This document shows positions 47,758 through 55,700 of a DNA stretch of 64,000 bases, one piece after another; positions within the stretch are counted from its first letter, which is position 1; each line of letters begins with the position of its first letter. The notes beneath the pieces were generated by a model. The model saw nothing but the letters and a program-made list of their open reading frames with translations, made no database searches and was not told the DNA's origin. The position numbers and the translations under genes are program-made. Source of the stretch: Magnetococcales bacterium DC0425bin3. Its GTDB lineage: Bacteria; Pseudomonadota; Magnetococcia; Magnetococcales; DC0425bin3. The stretch is taken from positions 28,228-92,227 of the forward strand of contig PEAP01000002.1 of the NCBI GenBank assembly GCA_002753665.1, given 5' to 3'.

Positions 47758-47827
47758 ACTTTGATGGATGGGGGAGGCTTCCCTCCACCCTCCACCGATG
47801 AAAGCCGCTCCGCGACTTTCACGGTAA
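47758..47827 (+). repeat. Dispersed intergenic repeat, copy R6
   Basis: TTGATGGATGGGGGAGGCTT, then CCCTCCACCCTCCACCGA and hairpin TGAAAGCCGC (47799-47808), loop TCC, GCGACTTTCA (47812-47821), with one C/A mismatch. It fills most of the gap between the methyltransferase and the next glycosyltransferase. Confidence 0.88.
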
Positions 47828-47846
47828 CAACAGGGGGATCTTCGGG

Positions 47847-49004
47847 GTGCGGGCCGTCTATGTTGGGGATGTGGACTTGGTGGACAACCGCCGGGCCCAT
47901 GCCATCCAGATGCTCAAGAACGCCCAGGCCTGGGCCCGGGCCGTGCCGGATTTCGAAATGCTCACGGTGGTGGAGCCCCGCCACTGGTGGCGCTGCCACT
48001 GGCATGGTCTGGCGGATTATTATGGCCTGGAGCAGCCGTTCTCCCTGGTGGGCCTGCCGGTGGCCCAGTGGCTGAAGTCGGATCATGCCTTGCTGCGCCG
48101 GCTGTTTCCGTGGCTGGTCGCCCGGCGTTGCGCCCGGCGCCGGGTCGATCTGATCTTCGCTCGCAACTACGCCGTGGCCGGACCGGCCCTGGACCGGGGA
48201 CTGGCGGTGCTGGTCGAAACCCATTCCCCCCCCGGGGCCGACCCCGAACAGCGGCTGTTGGATGAACGGCTGGACGATCCCAACCTGCTGGGGGTGGTGA
48301 CCATCAGCGCGGCCCTGGCCCGGCGCTATCGGGCGGCGGGATACCCGGCGGACCGGCTGCTGGTGGCCCCCGACGGGGTGGATCTGGAACGCTTCGCCGA
48401 TCCCTTGGACCGGACCACGGCCCGGATCCGATTGGGTCTGGATCCCCGGCGGCCCCTGGCGGTCTATGCCGGTCACCTGTACGCGGGCCGGGGCATCGAG
48501 GAGATCCTGGTGGCGGCCCGGATCCGGCAGGACATGGATTTTCTCCTGGTGGGCGGGTTCCCGGGGGATGTGAAGAAATGGCGGGACCGGGCCGCGGGGG
48601 AGGGGCTCGGCAACGTCACCTTGGCCGGCTTCGTCGCCAACGCCAGCCTGCCCCCCTACCTGTGGGCGGCCGATTGCCTGCTGATGCCCTACGGCACCGG
48701 CTGTCCCACGGCGGACTGGATGTCGCCCCTGAAGATGTTCGAATATCTGGCCGCCGGCCGGGTGCTGGTGGCCACCGACCTGCCGGCGCTGCGGGAGGTA
48801 TTGCGCCACGGCGAAAACGCCCTGCTGGTGCCACCGGACGACGGCCCGGCCCTGGCCCGGGCGCTGGGGGAGATCCTGGCGGCCCCGGAACGGGCCGCGG
48901 CCCTGGCCGCCCAGGGGCTGGCCGACGTGGTGCCCTTCAGCTGGGACCAGCGGGTGGCCCGGATCCTGGAGTTCGCCCGCCAGCGCCGTCCTGATCTGGG
49001 CTGA
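47847..49004 (+). CDS. GT4-family glycosyltransferase
   Basis: 385 aa from GTG 47847. GT-B fold: N-terminal DVDLVDNRRAHAIQMLKNA and VETHSPPGADPEQRLL; C-terminal PLAVYAGHLYAGRGIEEIL, LLVGGFPGDV and donor site MFEYLAAGRVLVATDLPALREVL, where the glutamate pair is shortened. It probably attaches the modified sugar made by the preceding genes. It ends 17 bp before the convergent nuclease-fold gene. Confidence 0.88.
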   Translation: MRAVYVGDVDLVDNRRAHAIQMLKNAQAWARAVPDFEMLTVVEPRHWWRCHWHGLADYYGLEQPFSLVGLPVAQWLKSDHALLRRLFPWLVARRCARRRVDLIFARNYAVAGPALDRGLAVLVETHSPPGADPEQRLLDERLDDPNLLGVVTISAALARRYRAAGYPADRLLVAPDGVDLERFADPLDRTTARIRLGLDPRRPLAVYAGHLYAGRGIEEILVAARIRQDMDFLLVGGFPGDVKKWRDRAAGEGLGNVTLAGFVANASLPPYLWAADCLLMPYGTGCPTADWMSPLKMFEYLAAGRVLVATDLPALREVLRHGENALLVPPDDGPALARALGEILAAPERAAALAAQGLADVVPFSWDQRVARILEFARQRRPDLG

Positions 49005-49021
49005 TTTTCCTCTCCCCCATC

Positions 49022-49852
49022 TCACCACGACCGTGGCACGAAGTCCGGGCTGTTGGCCAGGATGACGCTCTCGCCGGACTGGACGATGAGGAACAGGCCT
49101 TCGTTCATGGCGAAGCGTTTCACGTTGTCCTCGACCACGATACCCGCCACGGCGCCCATCACCTTTTTATCGGCATATTCTTTGAAGAACTCCTTGAATT
49201 CCGCCAGCCGCCGCAGGTGATCCAGCACGTCGTCGTGGGAGAGTTTGCTTTTCACTTCCACGGGGATGACCACGCCATCGTCCACCACCAGCAGGTCGAT
49301 TTCCATTTGGCGGTTGCCTGGCAACCTGGCTTTGACCCTGCGGCTGACCTTGTAGACCGGGATGCCGCGGTCGGCGAACAGGGTTTCGCAGGCCGGGGCG
49401 ACCATTTCTTCCACGAACTCCCCCCAGCGGTTGCCGAACCGGCCCAGCTCCTGTTGGAGGCGGGCGAAATCCCGATCCGACTTTTCCTGGCGGCGATCCA
49501 TTTTTTCCTGAAAGGCTGTCATCTCGGCCTTGCGGCTCTCCTCTTCGGCCTTGCGGCTCTCCTCTTCGGCCTTGCGGCGCTCTTCCTCGGCCTTGCGGCG
49601 CTCTTCCTCGGCCTTGCGGCGCTCTTCCTCGGCCTTGCGACTCTCCTCTTCGGCCTTGCGGCGCTCTTCCTCGGCCTTGCGACTCTCCTCTTCGGCCTTG
49701 CGGCGCTCTTCCTCGGCCTTGCGACGCTCTTCTTCGGCCTTGCGGTGGTCTTCCTGACGCTGGCGTTCCCAAGCCTCCTGGGACTGCCGGAACAGGCGGT
49801 TGGTTTCCTCGAACAGCTTCCAGATGTCGTCGATGGTTACGGTGCGGGACAT
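49022..49852 (-). CDS. Coiled-coil protein with PD-(D/E)XK nuclease-like domain (DUF3782-like)
   Basis: 276 aa from ATG 49852, with AGGAGG upstream. Residues 36-110 are about ten and a half 7-residue units of type RKAEEER/RKAEEES, a continuous charged coiled coil. The C-terminal domain (about 135-270) has EIDLLVVDDGVVIPVEVKSKL: the Asp and Glu-Val-Lys of the restriction-endonuclease-like fold. Such proteins are common in multicopy in some proteobacteria and cyanobacteria, with unknown role, possibly mobile-DNA related. Catalytic activity is not certain. It is convergent with the glycosyltransferase gene. Confidence 0.82.
   Translation of the reverse strand: MSRTVTIDDIWKLFEETNRLFRQSQEAWERQRQEDHRKAEEERRKAEEERRKAEEESRKAEEERRKAEEESRKAEEERRKAEEERRKAEEERRKAEEESRKAEEESRKAEMTAFQEKMDRRQEKSDRDFARLQQELGRFGNRWGEFVEEMVAPACETLFADRGIPVYKVSRRVKARLPGNRQMEIDLLVVDDGVVIPVEVKSKLSHDDVLDHLRRLAEFKEFFKEYADKKVMGAVAGIVVEDNVKRFAMNEGLFLIVQSGESVILANSPDFVPRSW
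49520..49747 (-). repeat. In-frame 21-bp tandem repeat (coiled-coil heptads)
   Basis: About ten and a half copies of a 21-bp unit, each encoding [RSH]RKAEEE. Copies differ mainly at the Arg/Ser codon. Because the unit is a multiple of three, gain or loss changes the length of the coiled coil without a frameshift. Confidence 0.9.
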
Positions 49853-49970
49853 GGGCCTGGGCCTCCTGTGAACGAAATCGGTTTCATCCGCCATGATAGC
49901 AGGACGGCCGGTTCGGTTGGAATCGTGGCCTGGAGCGTTGCGTTCTTCACCTGCGCAATGGTGATCCCAC

Positions 49971-50022
49971 GAGGCCTCCCTCCACCCTCCACCGATGAAA
50001 GCCGGTTTCCGGCTTCCACGGT
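49971..50022 (+). repeat. Dispersed intergenic repeat, copy R7
   Basis: GAGGCCTCCCTCCACCCTCC, then ACCGA and hairpin TGAAAGCCGG (49996-50005), loop TTT, CCGGCTTCCA (50009-50018), the same mismatch as in R1. The 5' end of the arm is missing. Confidence 0.85.
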
Positions 50023-50055
50023 AAGAGGGAATGGCCTGTTCGGGAGGCACACCCT

Positions 50056-51750
50056 TCAGGGTCTGGTTTCCATCCAGGTTTCGGCCTGGCCATGGAGACC
50101 CTGGCGGTCGGCCATCTGCCGCACATGTTCCACGAATGCCGATGAATTCCGCCAGAGTGGATCAGTCTCATCGGGCAGATGCAAGGGGGACGAAGTCAGG
50201 ATCGACCAGATCCGATCCCGGCCATAGGGGGGCTGCACGACGTAATCGAAGGACACGCCCGCGGATGGCAGATCCAAGGTCTGACCCGCCGTCAGATGAA
50301 TGGGATCCGCCCCCGGGAAAGGAGCGAGCTGGGTGGCGGTATTTCTGTCATCCAGATCGAACAGATAGAGATAACCGGCCGTTTCGGCACGCACCCGCAG
50401 ACGGATGGCCTCCCCGGCATGAAACATGCCGGATTCCCGTGCCCCGAGGGTATGCACCCGAAGGGGCTGGAGGGTCGCCGTTTGGGCAGCGGACCGGGGT
50501 GATGCGGGTGGTATCGGTTGCCCGATGCGGACGCCGATCAAATAGGCCGTCGAGCCGATGACAAGAAGCAGCAGGCCGGCCAGCAAAGCGATACGGCGTC
50601 CAGAATGTGCCTTGGGGGGAATACCGGCCGACGGGCCATCGGATGGCGCCGAGGGCGCAGGCGGTGCAGGCCGTGGCAACGTCTCGGTGGCCCCTTCCGC
50701 CTCTGCCCCGGCATGTTTTGGAAAACAGGTCAGCCAATCCCCCACCGACCGGGGACGTTGGTCGATGGAAAGGCGCATGGCCCACTCGATGGCTTGCAGG
50801 AGGGGTTCGGAATATTTTCCGGGAGCCGCCTGTCTGACGGATGGCAAGGGATCGGGCCGACCTTCCATCTCCGCACGGCTGCGTTCGAACGCCGCCAGGG
50901 GACGATGGCCCGTCATGGCGTGATAGAGAGTCGCTCCCATGGCATGGATGTCGGTCCAGGGCCCCTGACGGCTGGCGTCGCTGAAATATTGTTCGACGGG
51001 CGCATAGCCGGGGGTCAGCAGCATGGTCAGGGTCTCTTGCGCCACGCCGTCCACCATCAGGCTGCGGGCCGAGCCGAAATCCAGCAGCACCGGCGATCCG
51101 TCCCGGTCGCGCAGATAGATGTTGCCCGGCTTGATGTCCCGATGGACAACCCCGGCCTGGTGCAGCGCCTCCAGACCATTCAGCAAAGGCAAAGTCAAGG
51201 AGAGCAGGCGTGCCTCGGGCAGGGTTTTCTCCTTTTTCAACAAGGCGCTCAGGCTTGTCCCTTCCTCGAATTCCATCACCAGATAGGCGGTATTGTTGTC
51301 CTCGAACAGGGTCAGAACGCGCACCAGATGCGGATGGGAAAACCGCGCCAGGATGCGTCCCTCCTCCAGGAATCGTTGCCGGAAGCGTTCGAAGGGTTCG
51401 AGGTGTTGAACCGTGCGCGGCTGAACCGTTTGATCGGCGTGGGAACGCACGGCCAGCTGAACCGGCATGTATTCCTTGATGGCGACCCGGCGCCCCAGGC
51501 GCAGATCCAGGGCCTGGTAGGTGATGCCGAAACCGCCCTGGCCCAGCAGGCGTTCGATCTGGAACCCGCCCATGCGCATTCCTGGAGCCAGGGTGATCCC
51601 CGGGTCATCCCTGGCAATTTTCTTTTCCTCCGGAAGGGGAATACGGGTGGGGGCATCCAGCCTGTTCGAGGCGGCCACCATCGTGACCGCCTCGATGGTC
51701 TGGGATGTCGGTGGGGATTCTTCCTCCTTTCGATCGGTGTCATGGTTCAT
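50056..51750 (-). CDS. Transmembrane Ser/Thr protein kinase with DUF4384-like periplasmic domain
   Basis: 564 aa from ATG 51750. Hanks-type kinase at about 60-335: GQGGFGITYQA, VAIKEYMP (Lys), VVHRDIKPGNIYL (catalytic Asp) and LLDFGSARS, so it should be active. One membrane helix at about 383-405. The C-terminal domain (about 430-560) has IRLRVRAETAGYLYLFDL and TATQLAPFPGADPIHLTAG, the DUF4384 pattern seen with caspase-like and kinase proteins. The likely design is a periplasmic sensor coupled to a cytoplasmic kinase. It is the last gene of the minus-strand secretion operon, 30 bp after the TPR-OmpA gene. Confidence 0.92.
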   Translation of the reverse strand: MNHDTDRKEEESPPTSQTIEAVTMVAASNRLDAPTRIPLPEEKKIARDDPGITLAPGMRMGGFQIERLLGQGGFGITYQALDLRLGRRVAIKEYMPVQLAVRSHADQTVQPRTVQHLEPFERFRQRFLEEGRILARFSHPHLVRVLTLFEDNNTAYLVMEFEEGTSLSALLKKEKTLPEARLLSLTLPLLNGLEALHQAGVVHRDIKPGNIYLRDRDGSPVLLDFGSARSLMVDGVAQETLTMLLTPGYAPVEQYFSDASRQGPWTDIHAMGATLYHAMTGHRPLAAFERSRAEMEGRPDPLPSVRQAAPGKYSEPLLQAIEWAMRLSIDQRPRSVGDWLTCFPKHAGAEAEGATETLPRPAPPAPSAPSDGPSAGIPPKAHSGRRIALLAGLLLLVIGSTAYLIGVRIGQPIPPASPRSAAQTATLQPLRVHTLGARESGMFHAGEAIRLRVRAETAGYLYLFDLDDRNTATQLAPFPGADPIHLTAGQTLDLPSAGVSFDYVVQPPYGRDRIWSILTSSPLHLPDETDPLWRNSSAFVEHVRQMADRQGLHGQAETWMETRP

Positions 51751-51764
51751 TGCTGGCCTCGTCT

Positions 51765-51782
51765 CCCCCATCCATCAAAATC
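51765..51782 (-). repeat. Dispersed repeat fragment R8
   Basis: On the minus strand: TTTTGATGGATGGGGGAG, matching the 5' arm of R6. It ends 14 bp before the kinase start, so a piece of the element forms part of the ribosome-binding leader of the kinase gene. No hairpin part is present. Confidence 0.5.
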
Positions 51783-52710
51783 AGGGCGTCGTTCCCATAT
51801 GGGTGAAGGTCACCCTGCGGTTGAGCGCCTTGCCCTGCGGGGTGTCGTTGGGCGCGATGGGCATCTCCTTGCCGTGGCCCGCCACCAGGAAGCGTCCCGG
51901 GGCCAGATGGAAGCGCTCCGTGAGGATCGATTGGACCCGGGCGGCGCGCCGTCGCGAGAGTTCCCGGTTGTAGGCCGAGTCTCCATCCGCGTCGGTATGG
52001 CCCTCGATGAGGATGCGGGCCTGTTGCAGGGCATTGCCCTGCAACGCCTGAGCGATCTGGTCGATCTGCCGCAGGGACTCCTCTTTCACCTGGTCCGAGT
52101 CGACATCGAAGTGGATCTGCAAGTCGATGCGTGGCGCGTGCTTGACCACCCGAATGCCGCGCTTGTTCTTTCCTGTCACGGGGGGTGCGGCCAGAGTGTG
52201 CGTGATCTCCTCCGCGGTGACCAGGGCGGTGATGTCCATGCGCTCCTGGGCGGTACGCAGCCGTTGCCGGTAGCCGGCCATCTGTTCCGATGTCATGGTG
52301 CAGTATCCCTCGCGTTCTTCCTGGGCCGCCAGATCGAGGGCGGTGCGGTAGGCTTCCGCCGCTGCACGGTTCTTGTGCCGCGCCGTCAGCACGTCGCCGA
52401 GTCCGGCATGGGCGGCGACAAAATCCGGTTGCAGCCGCAACAGGGTGCGGTAAAGGCTTTCCGCATCGTCCAGGCGTCCGGCCTGTTCCCGCAACACCGC
52501 CAGATTGTTGAGGGACTGCATATGGGAGGAACAGAGGGCCAGCGCCTTCTCCAGCGCCTGGGCCTTGTCCTCGGCATCCTGTTCCGACAGGGAACTGTTG
52601 AACAGGAAATCCGCCTCCAGGCAATCCTGCGTCGCCAGGGCCGGGCCAGGGGCCGCCAGGAGCGCGGCCAGGCAGGCCATCGTCATGCATGTCTTCCGTC
52701 TCATGTCCAT
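51781..52710 (-). CDS. Periplasmic TPR-OmpA fusion protein
   Basis: 309 aa. A signal peptide ends near ALA (about 26). TPR-like helices cover about 30-140 (SLNNLAVLREQAGRLDDAESLYRTLL-type repeats). The OmpA-like peptidoglycan-binding domain covers about 190-305: IDLQIHFDVDSDQVKEES, ILIEGHTDADGDSAYNREL and ALNRRVTFTHMG. It could tether a complex to the cell wall while the TPR part binds the adhesin, protease or kinase. It is 46 bp after tpsA and 30 bp before the kinase gene. Confidence 0.9.
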   Translation of the reverse strand: MDMRRKTCMTMACLAALLAAPGPALATQDCLEADFLFNSSLSEQDAEDKAQALEKALALCSSHMQSLNNLAVLREQAGRLDDAESLYRTLLRLQPDFVAAHAGLGDVLTARHKNRAAAEAYRTALDLAAQEEREGYCTMTSEQMAGYRQRLRTAQERMDITALVTAEEITHTLAAPPVTGKNKRGIRVVKHAPRIDLQIHFDVDSDQVKEESLRQIDQIAQALQGNALQQARILIEGHTDADGDSAYNRELSRRRAARVQSILTERFHLAPGRFLVAGHGKEMPIAPNDTPQGKALNRRVTFTHMGTTP

Positions 52711-52756
52711 GATGTTCTCCTATGTCGATCAAGTATTGCTGTTGCTGCGATCCATT

Positions 52757-55700
52757 TCACATCGCCACACACTCCACATTGCCCGGCAACGCCGTCGCCG
52801 AGATCATCGCCCCGAACACCGCCGCTTTCCCGGCCTGCGGCGTCGAACCGGAAACCGTGGCGAAGAGCGGGCTCGGCAGCAGATCGTCGGCCACCGCCGG
52901 CAATCCGCCGGGGCCTCCCACCACGAAGGTGCTGAGACTCGCGCCTCCATGGGTCCCGCAGCGTTGGGTGAGCAGTCCTGCGGCGTCGAAGGTGTCCGAT
53001 GGCAGGACGACCACGCCTTCGGTCACGTTGATGCTGGGGCTGTCCAGCTCCACGGTGCCGGCGGTGGACATGGTCGATGAGGCGGTGATACGGGTCGCGT
53101 TGTCGCGAATGAAGCTGTTCGCCTGGATGGTGATGTTGCCGCCGGCTCCTCCAAAGGCGTCGGCGGCGATGTTGGTGTTTTCCAGGATGAAATAGATCGG
53201 GTCGATGAAGATGTTGCCGCCCGACCCGTCCCCGCCCTTGGCCGAGGTGGTGATGTCGGAATCGACCATGCTGATGCGCGTGATGACCTGGATGGTGATG
53301 TCTCCGCCGCCGCCGTTCTGGGAACTGGAGGTGATGCTGGCCTGGTTCATGTCCAGCTCCTGGCTGGCGATCACGGTCACGGATCCGGCCTTGCCGGCGT
53401 TCTCCATGGCGCCGGAGCTGCTCGAAGAAAGGGTGGCGCCCTCTTTCATGATCACCCGGGCGGCCTCCATGCGGATGGAGCCCCCCGCTCCGGCGCCCTG
53501 GGTGGCGCTTTCGATGAGCGCGGCGCCGGTCAGGGTGAAGGTGGTTCCCGTGAGGCCGATATCACCCCCCGCGCCGCTGCCGCCGGTGACGCTGGCGCTG
53601 ACCAGGGAGCCGTTGCCGGCGCTGAAGGTCGGCGCGCTGATGGTGATCGACCCGCCATCGCCCCCAGCCGCCTCCGTGGCGAGGGTGGCATCATCCAGGG
53701 CAAGGCTGTCGCTGACGGTGATGGCGATATCGCCCGCGTCGCCCGTGCCGGTGTTGGAGGATTTCATGGCCGCGCCACTGTCCAAGGTCGCGGTGGCAAC
53801 GCCCTGGGTCAGCTCAATGCTGCCGGCCCCGCCGCTGCCCGAGCCGCTGGCGCTCACCTGGGCGTGGTCCGTCAGGCGGAAGGTCGGGGTGGATAGGTCG
53901 ATGCTGCCGGCCGCGCCACTGGCGGTAGATTCGCTGAACACGCCGCTATCCGCGCCCGTCAGGGTCATCGAACCGGTGGCGGTGAGGGTGATGACGCCGC
54001 CCGCGCCCGCGCCGGCGGTGGAGCTTTTGATGATCCCCCCATCGGCAACCATGATCTGGCTGGCGTCGATCTCGATGGCGCCGGCGCCCGTGGCATTGGT
54101 TGCTGCGGACGCCTGCGCCAACACGGCACTGGATTGCCCGTAGCCGTCGGATCCGGAAATCTGTACCGTTCCCGTGGCAGTGATGGAGATATCACCCCCC
54201 GCGCCGTAACCAAAACTTTCGGTCGTGATCATTCCACCCTGGGAGAGCGTCACGTTTTGGCTGGTCACGGTGATGATCCCCCCATCCCCGGCCTGGAGAT
54301 CACCGCTTCTGGACTGAGCGTACAGCCCACTGGAAACCCTTCCTTGCGGGAAATAGACGCTCGTGTCTACCGGAACTGTTCCGGAAATGGACAGATTTCC
54401 CGCCAAATCGATTTGGATGGAGCCTCCCTGGCCCGTCGTACTCGTAGCGGTCGCAAAGGCGCTTATGCTGCCACCCTCGGTCAGCGTGATGTCATCGCCC
54501 AGGATCCTGATGGAGCCACTGTCACCACTACCGCTGGTAGCAACACTGATCACCCCCCCGTTCAACGTGATGTCGCCGGCCTGGATGGTAATGGATCCGC
54601 CAGACCCGCTTGCTCCTTCTTCCACCTGACTTGTAATTCCGGTATCGGTAGTTACCTCTTGGGGATCAACGATGGTTCCGGAAATCCGCAGGGTTCCCGC
54701 GGCCGTGATGGTGATATCTCCTGCGTCGCCGCTGCCGGAGGCGCGGGCTGAGATCAGTCCTCCACTGGTCAGACTCAGATCCGTCACCGCGAGGACGATG
54801 TCGCCCCCCGCGCCGTCGCCATAGGTATCCGCGTCGATCAGCCCCCCATCCGCCAATGTGAGATCACTGGCCTGGATGGTGATGCTTCCACCTGGGCCGG
54901 TTGAGCCTTCTTCCGCGCTAGCGAAGATCGCGGCTGGAAATCCATAATCATCGTATCCGGAAATCGTTACTTCTCCCGCAGCCATGACGGCGATATCTCC
55001 CGCCTGGCCGCTGCCGAAGGTGCTGGCTGAAATTTGTCCTCCATTGGTCAGGCGCAAATCCGTCACCGTGAGGACGATGTCGCCACCCGCGCCGCCGCCA
55101 TAGGTATTCGCTTGGATACCAGCGCCATCCGTCAGGTCAAGAATGGCGGCCTGCACAGCAATATTGCCTCCCGCACCGCCGTCATCGGTCGTGGAATAAC
55201 TATTGCCCAACAGACTACTGCCTCTTCCGGTAATGGATAACGTGTCGGTGGCGATGATCTTCAGATTGCCAGCCGTACTCGTACCAAGAGTAGAGACGGA
55301 TATTCCTCCCCTATCCGCCAATGTGAGATCACTGGCCTGGATGGTGATGGTTCCTCCTTGGCCGGTTGAGCCTTTTTCCGCGCTAGCGAAGATCATGGAA
55401 TCATATCCATGATCATCGTATCCGGAAATCGTTACTTCTCCCGCAGCCATGACGGCGATATCTCCCGCCTGGCCGCTGCCGAAGGTGCTGGCTGAAATTT
55501 GTCCTCCATTGGTCAGGCTCAGATCCGTCACCGCGAGGACGATGTCGCCCCCCGCACCGCCGCCATTGGTATCCGCGTCGATTTGCCCCCCATCCGCCAA
55601 TGTGAGATCACTGGCCTGGATGGTGATGGTTCCTCCTTGGCCGGTTGACTTTTTTCCTGCGGTAGAGGAGATCGAGGATGCATCTTCACCATTGTATCCG

